A stretch of 13,994 nucleotides of DNA from JBBRWV01 sp038248985. Its GTDB lineage: Bacteria > Planctomycetota > Phycisphaerae > WQYP01. The stretch spans positions 1 through 13,994 of the forward strand of contig JBBRWV010000103.1 of the NCBI GenBank assembly GCA_038248985.1, in the 5' to 3' direction. Positions 1 to 5,957 of the stretch are shown here, one piece after another. Position 1 is the stretch's first letter; each line of letters begins with the position of its first letter. Under the pieces are notes generated by a model that made no database searches, was not told where the DNA came from, and saw only the letters and a list, made by a program, of their open reading frames with translations. A program made the position numbers and the translations under genes.

Positions 1-15
1 GGATGAGGAAAGGGG

Positions 16-109
16 ATTCTCAGAGGGAGACAGGGAAGGGGGGGAGGTACGCGGGGTTTTGGGCGCGGGCGGGGCGACACGGTCGCCTTCGTCTCCCGGC
101 AAAACTTGA
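16..109. repeat. Direct repeat copy 1, with G-quadruplex motif
   Basis: This copy aligns without gaps to 290-344 at an offset of 274 bases, then continues to about 384 after a one-base insertion in copy 2. Both copies share the order: ATTCTCAGA, a GA-rich stretch, seven G, AGGTACGC, the block GGGG-TTTT-GGG-CGC-GGG-C-GGGG (53-74 here), then a CGCCTTCGTCTCCCGG segment (about 84-99) and AAACTTG. The block fits the four-G-run quadruplex pattern with short loops. Similarity fades after about 109. It codes for nothing I can recognise. Confidence 0.75.
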
Positions 110-204
110 GGGGATGGGGGTGGGGGAGGATGGGGAGGTGGTGACGCGAGGGGAAATGGCGCGGGAGGCAGTGACAAAATAGATGAGAGGAGGTAGAAAG
201 GGAG

Positions 205-255
205 GCTTTTAATATTGTAATTGCATAGATATCTATATATACCAATTATAAATGG
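205..255. other. AT-rich island between the two repeats
   Basis: This is a sharp AT-rich patch in an otherwise very G-rich region. It includes a perfect 12-base palindrome, ATAGATATCTAT (225-236), followed by TATATA and TATAAA-like steps. Such a patch could contain a promoter or a protein binding site, but I cannot find a well-spaced -35/-10 pair on either strand and there is no adjacent gene start. Function unknown. Confidence 0.45.
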
Positions 256-289
256 AGATGGGGTGAGGTGAAGGTGGTGAGGAATTGGT

Positions 290-384
290 ATTCTCAGAAA
301 GAGAGAGAGATGGGGGGGAGGTACGCGGGGTTTTGGGCGCGGGCGGGGGCGACGCGGCCGCCTTCGTCTCCCGGCTAAACTTGG
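290..384. repeat. Direct repeat copy 2, with G-quadruplex motif
   Basis: Second copy of the unit at 16-109, with the quadruplex-type block at 327-349 (GGGG-TTTT-GGG-CGC-GGG-C-GGGGG) and the same CCTTCGTCTCCCGG segment (361-374). Differences from copy 1 are scattered substitutions and one extra G. Because the G-run block and its flank are the best kept parts, this may be a dispersed non-coding element rather than a recent tandem duplication. Confidence 0.75.
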
Positions 385-450
385 GGACGCGGGGGTGGGA
401 GTTGGGGAAGGAGGCGGCGGAGGTCGAAGCGGGGCGGCTTCATTGGGCTT

Positions 451-1026
451 TCACTTCCAGTCGCCGAGAACTCGCCGGTAGCGTTGCAGGGACACTCCGC
501 TGCCTGGGGCGCTCTCGAACGTGGTGGGCCGCGGCTTGCCCATCGGGGCAATACAGGTCACCAACTCCCCGCGTTCGTCGATGGTCACAATGCCCAACTG
601 CTGCCCCTTGAATATTTCTCGCTGCCAGAGGATATCCAGGGCGTAGGTTGGCCCGTCTCCTGAGACCGTATATACCAACGGCGGGCCTTCGGGCTGGCCC
701 TTCATGCACCACTGCCAGGTGTCGGTGGTGAACAAACTGCCATGCCCCGCGAATTGTTCCTCGGGCACATTCCGGCCATCGACCACGCCGTTGTACTGAT
801 GCCACATTCCTTCCATCTGCCGGGTAAACGGATGAACTGCGGGGGCGGTCGCGGTGGTTGTGGCGGGGGCGGTCGCGGTGGGGCGGGGCGTGGTTGTTGT
901 GGTCGCCGGGGGTCCTCCGGCGGGCCCGCCACAGGCCGCCAGCGCCAGGGGCAGCAGCAACATCGTCATGGTCCTCGTCATCGTCATCGTGTTCACTGGC
1001 CCAACCTTCATCGCAACCCTTTTCAT
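451..1026 (-). CDS. TIGR03067-like domain lipoprotein
   Basis: Predicted lipoprotein of 191 residues. A Met/Thr-rich start leads into a short hydrophobic segment ending in the lipobox LALAAC, with the lipidated Cys at about residue 32. A Thr/Pro/Ala-rich linker follows (about 37-62). The globular part (about 70-188) has the pattern of the TIGR03067 family, common in planctomycetes: a GMW...DG...VPEE opening and a late GKPRPTTFES...GSGV segment, matching the family's GK.RPT.F...PGSG. The role of that family is unknown; this copy is probably anchored to a membrane facing the periplasm. I chose the start at 1026 because AAGGA lies about nine bases upstream; a second AAGGG would serve a start at Met6 (1011) equally well. 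No clear promoter or terminator is visible, and nothing suggests an operon with the upstream gene, which has its own terminator. Confidence 0.8.
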   Translation of the reverse strand: MKRVAMKVGPVNTMTMTRTMTMLLLPLALAACGGPAGGPPATTTTTPRPTATAPATTTATAPAVHPFTRQMEGMWHQYNGVVDGRNVPEEQFAGHGSLFTTDTWQWCMKGQPEGPPLVYTVSGDGPTYALDILWQREIFKGQQLGIVTIDERGELVTCIAPMGKPRPTTFESAPGSGVSLQRYRRVLGDWK

Positions 1027-1164
1027 TGTGCAAGATCCTTCCCGGATGCCGGATGCGAGGTTACCGCCGGGCTTCGTTGGCGTCCAGCGTCATCTCTGCT
1101 GTGGGGGCGCACATGTTGCCGGATTGATAGGTGCATGAGGGGTGTGGGGAGGTTGGAGTGGGGC

Positions 1165-1205
1165 AAAAAAAGACGACGCCCCGGCGGTGAGGCGCGGGGC
1201 GTCGT
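1165..1205 (-). terminator. Intrinsic terminator of the 95-residue gene
   Basis: A perfect 11 bp stem (1173-1183 with 1195-1205, ACGACGCCCCG and its complement) with an 11-base loop. Read on the - strand it is followed by seven U (the A run at 1165-1171). It starts 25 bases past the stop codon of the gene at 1230-1517, so it ends that transcript before the lipoprotein gene. Confidence 0.92.
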
Positions 1206-1229
1206 GAGGGGGTTCGGAATGGGGGCGTC

Positions 1230-1517
1230 TTAGCGACGGGTTTGGTCGGCGATGATGAGTTCGCCGGCGCGGTCTTCGACGTAGAGGAACTGGCTTTTGG
1301 TGATGCGATAGGTTTGCATCAGGGCGTTGTCGCTGGCGACGGGGCTGATGTAGTTGACACGGAAGTGACGGGGCGAGATCTGCGTGACGCGGATGAGGTC
1401 ACTGAAGCGTTTGGATTCTTCGAGGCGTTCGACGAGGCGGCGTTTGAGCACGCTTTCGCCGGCCTTGGTCGAGCCCTTGGGCACGTTTTCTTCGGTGAGT
1501 TGTTGTACGGCAGCCAT
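1230..1517 (-). CDS. Conserved-looking small protein, function unknown
   Basis: A 95-residue, strongly charged, soluble protein that I do not recognise. It has no signal peptide or membrane segment. The N-terminal half is rich in Lys, Arg and Glu and probably helical (GESVLKRRLVERLEESKRF, about 21-39). The second half looks beta-rich (ISPRHFRVNYISP, then YRITKSQFLYVE and ELIIAD). The start at 1517 is secure: AAGGAG sits seven bases upstream. The gene forms a complete monocistronic unit, with a promoter at 1601-1627, a ~77-base leader with a small hairpin (1541-1557), and a strong terminator at 1165-1205. It lies directly downstream of rpsG, where fusA is found in the classic str operon, but it is not part of that transcript. 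Its basic helical face could suit an RNA- or ribosome-associated role, but that is only inference. Confidence 0.85.
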   Translation of the reverse strand: MAAVQQLTEENVPKGSTKAGESVLKRRLVERLEESKRFSDLIRVTQISPRHFRVNYISPVASDNALMQTYRITKSQFLYVEDRAGELIIADQTRR

Positions 1518-1540
1518 GGTATGACTCCTTCCTGGATAAT

Positions 1541-1557
1541 CCGACGGTACGCGTCGG
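1541..1557 (-). promoter_or_regulatory. Leader hairpin upstream of the 95-residue gene
   Basis: A 6 bp stem (CCGACG / CGTCGG) with a 5-base loop lies in the leader about a dozen bases upstream of the AAGGAG ribosome binding site. It could shape access to that site, but it is short enough to be chance in DNA of this composition. Confidence 0.35.
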
Positions 1558-1600
1558 CGGGGGTTAGGTTCGGGGGTCCGTGGTGTTGAACAGTTGGGGA

Positions 1601-1627
1601 ATTGTAGGCACGCATCGGAGGGGTCAA
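1601..1627 (-). promoter_or_regulatory. Promoter of the 95-residue gene
   Basis: On the - strand, TTGACC (1622-1627) and TACAAT (1601-1606) match the housekeeping -35 and -10 boxes at five of six positions each. The spacer is 15 bases, which is short. The start would be near 1594, leaving a leader of about 77 bases. An AT-rich stretch at about 1664-1702 upstream could act as an UP-like element. No other gene starts here, so it most likely serves the 95-residue gene. Confidence 0.6.
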
Positions 1628-1795
1628 GAGGTTCTACTACAGAATGCTATCGCCCGCCAGACCGTAATTCTTTAACCTTCTCTGGTGATAATTTTAGATT
1701 GTCAGAGCGGGGGAGAGTGGTTTCAGGAAGAGATGCGCGAAAAGACCTTATTAACCGCAACATTTGGTGGGGGGAGGTCCGAAATTGGCGCAGAG

Positions 1796-1825
1796 AAAAG
1801 GCGGCTCCTGGGGGGGAGCCGCCTT
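1796..1825 (-). terminator. Intrinsic terminator after rpsG
   Basis: A perfect 11 bp stem (AAGGCGGCTCC at 1798-1808 with 1815-1825) with a 6-base loop, followed on the - strand by a short U run (from 1796-1799). It lies about 95 bases past the rpsG stop and closes the rpsL-rpsG transcript. The U run is only four long, so termination may be less efficient than at 1165-1205. Confidence 0.82.
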
Positions 1826-1919
1826 GTTAAGGTTGGGTATTGCTATTTATGCCGATGGCGAATTGGGGGAGTGGGCAAGATGGACGGTCGTATGGAGGCG
1901 TCGTCAGAGGCGTTGGGGA

Positions 1920-2396
1920 TTACCAGGCGAAGTGTGCGAAGGCCTTGTTGGCGTCGGCCATTTTGTGGACGTTTTCGCGCATGGTCATGGCGGCGCCTTC
2001 TTTACGGGCGGCGGCCATGAGTTCTTCGGCGAGGCGTTCGTGCATGGGTTTGCCGCCCTTGCCGCGGGTGGCTTCGAGGACCCAGCGGATGGCGAGGGAT
2101 TGTTGGCGTTTGCGTCCGACGGGCATGGGGACCTGGTAGTTGGCCCCGCCGACGCGTTTGGAGCGGACTTCGATGGCGGGTTTGATGTTGTTGAGTGCGG
2201 TTTCGAAGACGTCGATGGGTTTGGCGTCTTTAACTTTTTCGGAGATGATTTTGAAGGCGCCGTAGACGACGCGTTGGGCGGTGGCTTTTTTGCCATCGTA
2301 CATGAGGCAGTTGATGAATTTGGAGAGGAGGAGGCTGCCGTAGACGGGGTCGGGTTTGATGTTATCGACGGAGGCGGTGAATTTTTTAGCACCCAT
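1920..2396 (-). CDS. rpsG: 30S ribosomal protein S7
   Basis: Ribosomal protein S7 (158 residues, close to the usual 156-179). It binds the 3' major domain of 16S rRNA, starts head assembly and lines the exit site. Recognisable family segments are PDPVYGS..LSKFINCLMYDGKK near the start (residues about 15-37), ALNNIKPAIEVRSKRVGGANYQVP in the middle (about 67-90) and the RWVLEATRGKGGKPMHERLAEE helix region (about 104-125). The start at 2396 is supported by AAGGA about eight bases upstream. It follows rpsL after 145 bases with no clear promoter between, so the two are probably co-transcribed from the promoter at 3009-3037. A hairpin terminator follows instead of fusA. In Escherichia coli S7 represses its own synthesis by binding the S12-S7 spacer; the structured spacer here could serve the same purpose, but the sequence alone does not show it. 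Confidence 0.97.
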   Translation of the reverse strand: MGAKKFTASVDNIKPDPVYGSLLLSKFINCLMYDGKKATAQRVVYGAFKIISEKVKDAKPIDVFETALNNIKPAIEVRSKRVGGANYQVPMPVGRKRQQSLAIRWVLEATRGKGGKPMHERLAEELMAAARKEGAAMTMRENVHKMADANKAFAHFAW

Positions 2397-2454
2397 AGGG
2401 GTTGTCCTTTCGTTTCTCCCGGATCGGCCAGAGGGCCGGGGATACTGGTTGCGA

Positions 2455-2516
2455 GGGGTCAGGGGTTAGGGGACAGGGGTCAGCCCCGCGCGGGGTCCGA
2501 AGTCAACGCTGACTTC
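2455..2516 (-). repeat. Structured rpsL-rpsG spacer: four 7-base repeats plus two inverted repeats
   Basis: Read on the + strand, four heptamers lie head to tail at 2455-2482: GGGGTCA, GGGGTTA, GGGGACA, GGGGTCA. A perfect 12-base palindrome (CCCCGCGCGGGG, 2484-2495) overlaps the end of this run, and a 7 bp hairpin with a four-base loop follows (GAAGTCA / TGACTTC, 2499-2516). Within the rpsL-rpsG message these would be C-rich heptamers and two hairpins. They could be a repeat element inserted in the spacer, or the site of S7 feedback control. They leave the rpsG ribosome binding site free. Confidence 0.55.
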
Positions 2517-2541
2517 AGGGCCGTGACCGCTGTAGGATTCA

Positions 2542-2913
2542 TTACTTCGGTTTTTTGGCGCCGTACTTGGAGCGGCTGCGGCGGCGGGCTTCGACGCCGG
2601 AGGCATCGAGGACGCCGCGGACGATGTGGTAGCGAACGCCGGGCAAGTCACGGACGCGGCCGCCGCGGACGAGGACGATGCTGTGTTCCTGGAGGTTGTG
2701 GTCAATGCCGGGGATGTAGGCGGTGACTTCGGTGCCGTTGCTGAGGCGTACGCGAGCGACTTTGCGGAGCGCGGAGTTAGGTTTTTTGGGGGTCATGGTT
2801 TTGACGAGGAGACACACGCCGCGTTTGAAGGGTGAGGACTCAAGGTCTTTGGCCTTGTTGATGCGTTTGACGGGTTGGCGGGGTTTTTTGAGGAGTTGAT
2901 TGATGGTGGGCAT
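2542..2913 (-). CDS. rpsL: 30S ribosomal protein S12
   Basis: Ribosomal protein S12 (123 residues, normal length), part of the decoding centre that checks codon-anticodon pairing. Clear family motifs are MPTINQLLKKPRQP at the start, TPKKPNSALRKVARVRL (41-57), HNLQEHS (72-78), GGRVRDLPGVRYHIVRG (84-100) and RSKYGAKKPK at the end. The open frame extends far upstream, but the start at 2913 is fixed by homology and by the AAGAAGG just before it. Lys43 keeps the streptomycin-sensitive state, while position 88 is Arg (codon CGT at 2650-2652) where Escherichia coli and most bacteria have Lys. Asp89, the site methylthiolated in many bacteria, is present. It leads the rpsL-rpsG unit, with a promoter at 3009-3037 and a leader of about 88 bases. 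Confidence 0.98.
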   Translation of the reverse strand: MPTINQLLKKPRQPVKRINKAKDLESSPFKRGVCLLVKTMTPKKPNSALRKVARVRLSNGTEVTAYIPGIDHNLQEHSIVLVRGGRVRDLPGVRYHIVRGVLDASGVEARRRSRSKYGAKKPK

Positions 2914-3008
2914 GTGAAACCTTCTTTGCGTTAAGGTGGTAGACGATCGGGACGGACGAGCGGAGCGCGGCGACAGGGAGGGCGCAGCCGAACGAAGTCG
3001 AGCCGGAA

Positions 3009-3037
3009 AATGTAACATAAGGCGGGGTCGTCTGCAA
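3009..3037 (-). promoter_or_regulatory. Candidate promoter of rpsL-rpsG
   Basis: On the - strand there is TTGCAG (3032-3037), a 17-base spacer and TACATT (3009-3014), preceded by TG one base away, so it reads as an extended -10 box. Transcription would start near 3002 and give an ~88-base leader before rpsL. The -35 match is poor (three of six), but the extended -10 compensates. It is the best candidate in the 283-base gap between rpsL and the divergent sugar isomerase gene. For that + strand gene I find no convincing promoter. Confidence 0.5.
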
Positions 3038-3196
3038 GGATTTGGAGGAGTGGGGAAATGGGCGGGGTGGGGAGCGGGGCGGAAGGGCGGCATGAGGAGG
3101 TATTGAAAATGCGGGGTGGGGAGGGTTGCATGACGGGAATTTTGCGGTAGGCTTTGTGGCTCGGTGTTCAGGAACCAGATAAACGGAGTGGTATTG

Positions 3197-3934
3197 ATGT
3201 TTGACGTGACGAACAAGTTGGCAGTGCAGAGTTGGTGTTTTCGGGCGTTTAAGCCCTTGCCGGATTTGATCCACCAGATCAAGGCGATTGGTTTGAAGCG
3301 GGTGGAGCTGTGCGGGGTGCATGCGGAATTTGGGGATGAGGCAAAGTTTGAGAGCGTATTGGGGACGTTCAAGGACGCGGGGGTGAAGGTGGCGAGCATC
3401 GGGGTGCAGTATTTTCAGGGCGTGCCGGATGAAGAGAAGTGGTTCAAGTTCGCCAAGCAGGCGGGGGCGACGATGATCTCGACGAGTTTTTCGCTGGAGG
3501 CGTTTCCCGACGTTTTGCCGACGACGGCGAAGCTGGCGGAGAAGTACGATTTGAATTTGGGGATTCATAATCATGGCGGGTATGACTGGCTGGGGAACGA
3601 GGCGATGTTGACGTATGTGTTGAAGAACAATTCGCCGCGGATCGGGATGTGCATTGACTCGGCGTGGGCGTTGCAGGCGGGGCAGAACCCGGTGAAGTGG
3701 GCGGAGAAGTTCAATGACCGGTTGTTCGGCGTACACATCAAGGATTTTGTTTTCGGGCGCGATGGGAAGCCGGAAGATGTGGTGGTCGGGACGGGGAATT
3801 TGAAGTTGGCGGAATTTATGGCGTTGGTGAACAAGGCGCCGAAGTGCCAGGCGATCACGCTGGAATACGAGGGGGATGAGAATAATCCGGGTCCGAAGCT
3901 GAAGGAATGCGTGGAGCGGATTGCGGCGATTTAA
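3197..3934 (+). CDS. Sugar phosphate isomerase/epimerase (xylose isomerase-like TIM barrel)
   Basis: A 245-residue protein of the AP endonuclease 2 / xylose isomerase-like TIM-barrel superfamily, probably a cytoplasmic, metal-dependent isomerase or epimerase of a sugar or inositol derivative. Likely ligands by their place at strand ends are Glu37 (VELCG), His124/His126 (GIHNHGG), Asp154 (CIDSAWA), His180 (GVHIKDF) and Glu223 (TLEYEG). The length suits the short, single-domain members. I start at 3197 because GGAG lies eight bases upstream and the protein opens normally there; an in-frame ATG at 3164 would add 11 residues without a ribosome binding site. The stop is followed by a strong terminator at 3960-3997. 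The exact substrate cannot be read from sequence. It might work with the next gene in breakdown of acetylated sugars, but the terminator between them argues against a simple operon. Confidence 0.88.
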   Translation: MFDVTNKLAVQSWCFRAFKPLPDLIHQIKAIGLKRVELCGVHAEFGDEAKFESVLGTFKDAGVKVASIGVQYFQGVPDEEKWFKFAKQAGATMISTSFSLEAFPDVLPTTAKLAEKYDLNLGIHNHGGYDWLGNEAMLTYVLKNNSPRIGMCIDSAWALQAGQNPVKWAEKFNDRLFGVHIKDFVFGRDGKPEDVVVGTGNLKLAEFMALVNKAPKCQAITLEYEGDENNPGPKLKECVERIAAI

Positions 3935-3959
3935 AGGATTTTGCGTAAGGTTTAATCGG

Positions 3960-3997
3960 GCAAGCTTCGAGAGGGTCTCGAAGCTTGCCTTTTTTTT
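3960..3997 (+). terminator. Strong intrinsic terminator between isomerase and esterase genes
   Basis: A perfect 13 bp stem (GCAAGCTTCGAGA at 3960-3972 with 3976-3988), a 3-base loop and a run of eight T (3990-3997). It stands 26 bases past the isomerase stop and only 16 bases before the esterase start codon, so it lies inside what would be the esterase leader. Confidence 0.95.
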
Positions 3998-4013
3998 AAG
4001 ACAGGACTGGCAG

Positions 4014-5915
4014 ATGAAGATTACGTCGGGGTTGTTCGAGCATATGGTTTTGCAGCGGGATGGGCGGGATGTTTCGAGCGGGGCGATTATGGGGGAGGCG
4101 ACAGGGAACGGGGCGGTGGTGGCGCGGGTGCGGCGCGAGGCGAAGGTGTTGGCGGGGTTTGCGGCGAAAAAAATTGGGATGGCGAAGGCGGGGAAGTTTA
4201 CGGCGAAGCTGGCGGGGGTGCCGGTGGGCGGGCCATATACGATTGAGCTGTCGATTGCGGGTGGGAAAGGGAGTGCGGCGGAGCGGGTGACGGTGGGCGA
4301 TGTGCTGGTGGGGGATGTGTGGGTGCTGGGCGGGCAATCGAACATGCAGGGGTACGGGTTGTTGGCGACGCGGGCGAAGGGGCAGGGGACGACGCGGGCG
4401 TTCTATATGAATGATGTGTGGGGCGTGGCGGAAGATCCGATTCATAATATGTGGGCGTGCATAGATGAGGTGCATGTGAAGTTGGGGGTGGTGCGCGGGC
4501 CGGCGAACACGGTGGCGGGGACGGGGCCGGGGGTGGCGTTTGGGCAGGAAATGCAGCGATTGACGGGCGTGCCGCAGGGGCTATTGGCGTGTGCGCATGG
4601 GGGCACGACGATGGAGCAGTGGGACCCGGCGAAGAAGGTGGAGGGTGGAAGTGGATCATTGTATGGGGCGATGCTGCGGCGGTTTGAGAAGAATGGCGGG
4701 GCGGTGGCGGGGGTGTTGTGGTACCAAGGGGAGTCGGATACGGGGGCGGAATCCGCGGAGAAATATACGGAGCGTATGCAGGGGTTGGTGGGGTCGATGC
4801 GGAAGGATTTGGGGAATGCGAAGCTGCCGTTTGCGCTGGTGCAGATTTCGCGGGTGACGGGATGGGGGGAGAATCCGATGTGGAATGTGATACGGGAGAA
4901 GCAGCGGACGCTGGGGGAGACGGTGCCGCATGTGGTGGTGGTGCCGGCGATGGATTTGACGATGGATGATTTGATTCATATCAGCGGTCACGATCAGAAT
5001 CGGTTGGGGCGGCGGATGGCGGAGGCGGTGCATACGGAGCGGCGGGGGAAGAGGGCGTTGCCGCCGCCGATGGAGGTGGAGCGGATCGAGGTGATACGGA
5101 ATGCGGTGCGTGGATATGGGGAAGTGCATGTGAAGTTTCGGAATGTGGTGGGGGCGTTGCAGGCGGATGGGCTGCGGGCGAACGGGTTCAGCGTGGTGGG
5201 TATGGATGGGTACAACAAGGCGTATGTGACGGAGTTGCGTGGGGAGACGGCGGTTTTGCATACGTCGCTGAGTCCGGCGGAAGGAGAGACGTGCCGAGTG
5301 TTTTATGGGGCGGGGAACGATGCGTTTTGTAACGTGACGGACGGGGCGGATCGGTCGGTGCCGGCGTTTGGGCCGTTGCGTTTTAACAGCGGGCGGGTGC
5401 TGACGGGATTTGCTTCGACGGTGGAAGTGTCGGAGTTGCAGGCGTCGGCGGGGAAGTTGGAAGGGTTGGGATATCCGGCGGAGCAGGGGGGGTTGGGTTT
5501 TGCGCGGCGGAAGGTGGTGGATTGTTTTGCGCATGTGCATGAGGAGTTGGCGAAGCGGGCGCCGGAGGATGTGCTGGTGTGGTTTCGGTTTCGGGTGGAA
5601 TGTGCCGAGGCGATGGAGCTGGCGGTATTGCTGGGGTATGACGGGCCGGTGAAGGTGTTTATCGATGGGCGAGAGGTGTTGCATGATGCGAACGGGGTGA
5701 ATCCGGCGATTGCGGATTCGCAGAAGGTGGTGTGGTCGGCGCGTGCGGGGGGGCATGAGATATTGGCGGCGTTGGGCTCGAACGACGGGCGGGCGTGGGG
5801 GGTGTTTTTGCGGTTTGAGAGGTTGGATGTGAACAAGGTGTCGAAGCAGGAATCGAAGAAGATTTTGAAGGAGGGGGCGGGGAAGGCGGTGGCGATGCCG
5901 GTGTGGGTGGAGTGA
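4014..5915 (+). CDS. Sialate O-acetylesterase-like SGNH esterase
   Basis: A 633-residue esterase of the sialate O-acetylesterase / DUF303 type, expected to remove acetyl groups from sugars. The N-terminal beta domain opens with GLFEHMVLQRDGR and closes with GPYTIELSI and VGDVLVGDVWVLGGQSNM (about 94-111), which brings in the nucleophile Ser109. LWYQGESDT (about 235-243) is the next family block, and LIHISGHDQNRLGRRMA (about 320-336) carries the likely catalytic His322, with an acidic partner just before it (Asp318/Asp319). The last ~290 residues form extra beta-rich domains, including a GYDGPVKVFIDG...H...AWGVFLRFER segment. The start at 4014 is chosen for the ACAGGA seven bases upstream and the family-like first residues; longer frames would read through the terminator. 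No signal peptide is visible, unusual for a family often secreted. Codons end in G very heavily. Confidence 0.87.
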   Translation: MKITSGLFEHMVLQRDGRDVSSGAIMGEATGNGAVVARVRREAKVLAGFAAKKIGMAKAGKFTAKLAGVPVGGPYTIELSIAGGKGSAAERVTVGDVLVGDVWVLGGQSNMQGYGLLATRAKGQGTTRAFYMNDVWGVAEDPIHNMWACIDEVHVKLGVVRGPANTVAGTGPGVAFGQEMQRLTGVPQGLLACAHGGTTMEQWDPAKKVEGGSGSLYGAMLRRFEKNGGAVAGVLWYQGESDTGAESAEKYTERMQGLVGSMRKDLGNAKLPFALVQISRVTGWGENPMWNVIREKQRTLGETVPHVVVVPAMDLTMDDLIHISGHDQNRLGRRMAEAVHTERRGKRALPPPMEVERIEVIRNAVRGYGEVHVKFRNVVGALQADGLRANGFSVVGMDGYNKAYVTELRGETAVLHTSLSPAEGETCRVFYGAGNDAFCNVTDGADRSVPAFGPLRFNSGRVLTGFASTVEVSELQASAGKLEGLGYPAEQGGLGFARRKVVDCFAHVHEELAKRAPEDVLVWFRFRVECAEAMELAVLLGYDGPVKVFIDGREVLHDANGVNPAIADSQKVVWSARAGGHEILAALGSNDGRAWGVFLRFERLDVNKVSKQESKKILKEGAGKAVAMPVWVE

Positions 5916-5957
5916 GGCAGGCGCATGGTGAATTACGAGCACCTGTGGAGATGACGG

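Larger units (their letters stand above)
1..450. other. Gene-free G-rich region with repeats
   Basis: I find no convincing gene in these 450 bases. The longest open frame (from 285, + strand) is Gly/Arg-rich, has no ribosome binding site and runs through the repeat, so I treat it as chance. The + strand is dominated by runs of G and GA, and it holds two direct repeats (16-109 and 290-384) and an AT-rich island (205-255), annotated separately. A weak inverted repeat (GAAGC / GCTTC, 427-442) lies just past the end of the lipoprotein gene. It lacks a T tract, so I do not call it a terminator. Confidence 0.6.

Noticed and set aside
12..24. 13-base match GGGGATTCTCAGA with 8620-8632
   Set aside because: A match of this length is expected by chance in 14 kb, and the second site lies inside a coding gene.
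205..255. AT-rich island as a replication origin
   Set aside because: No DnaA box cluster or dnaA/dnaN neighbours seen; too small.
285..611. Short + strand frame over repeat copy 2
   Set aside because: No ribosome binding site, low-complexity, overlaps the repeat and the lipoprotein end.
2455..2482. Four heptamers as a CRISPR array or telomere-like repeat
   Set aside because: Repeats are seven bases with no spacers, far too short for CRISPR; a chromosome end in this location is implausible.
1764..2726. + strand open frame opposite rpsG and rpsL
   Set aside because: Antisense shadow of secure ribosomal protein genes.
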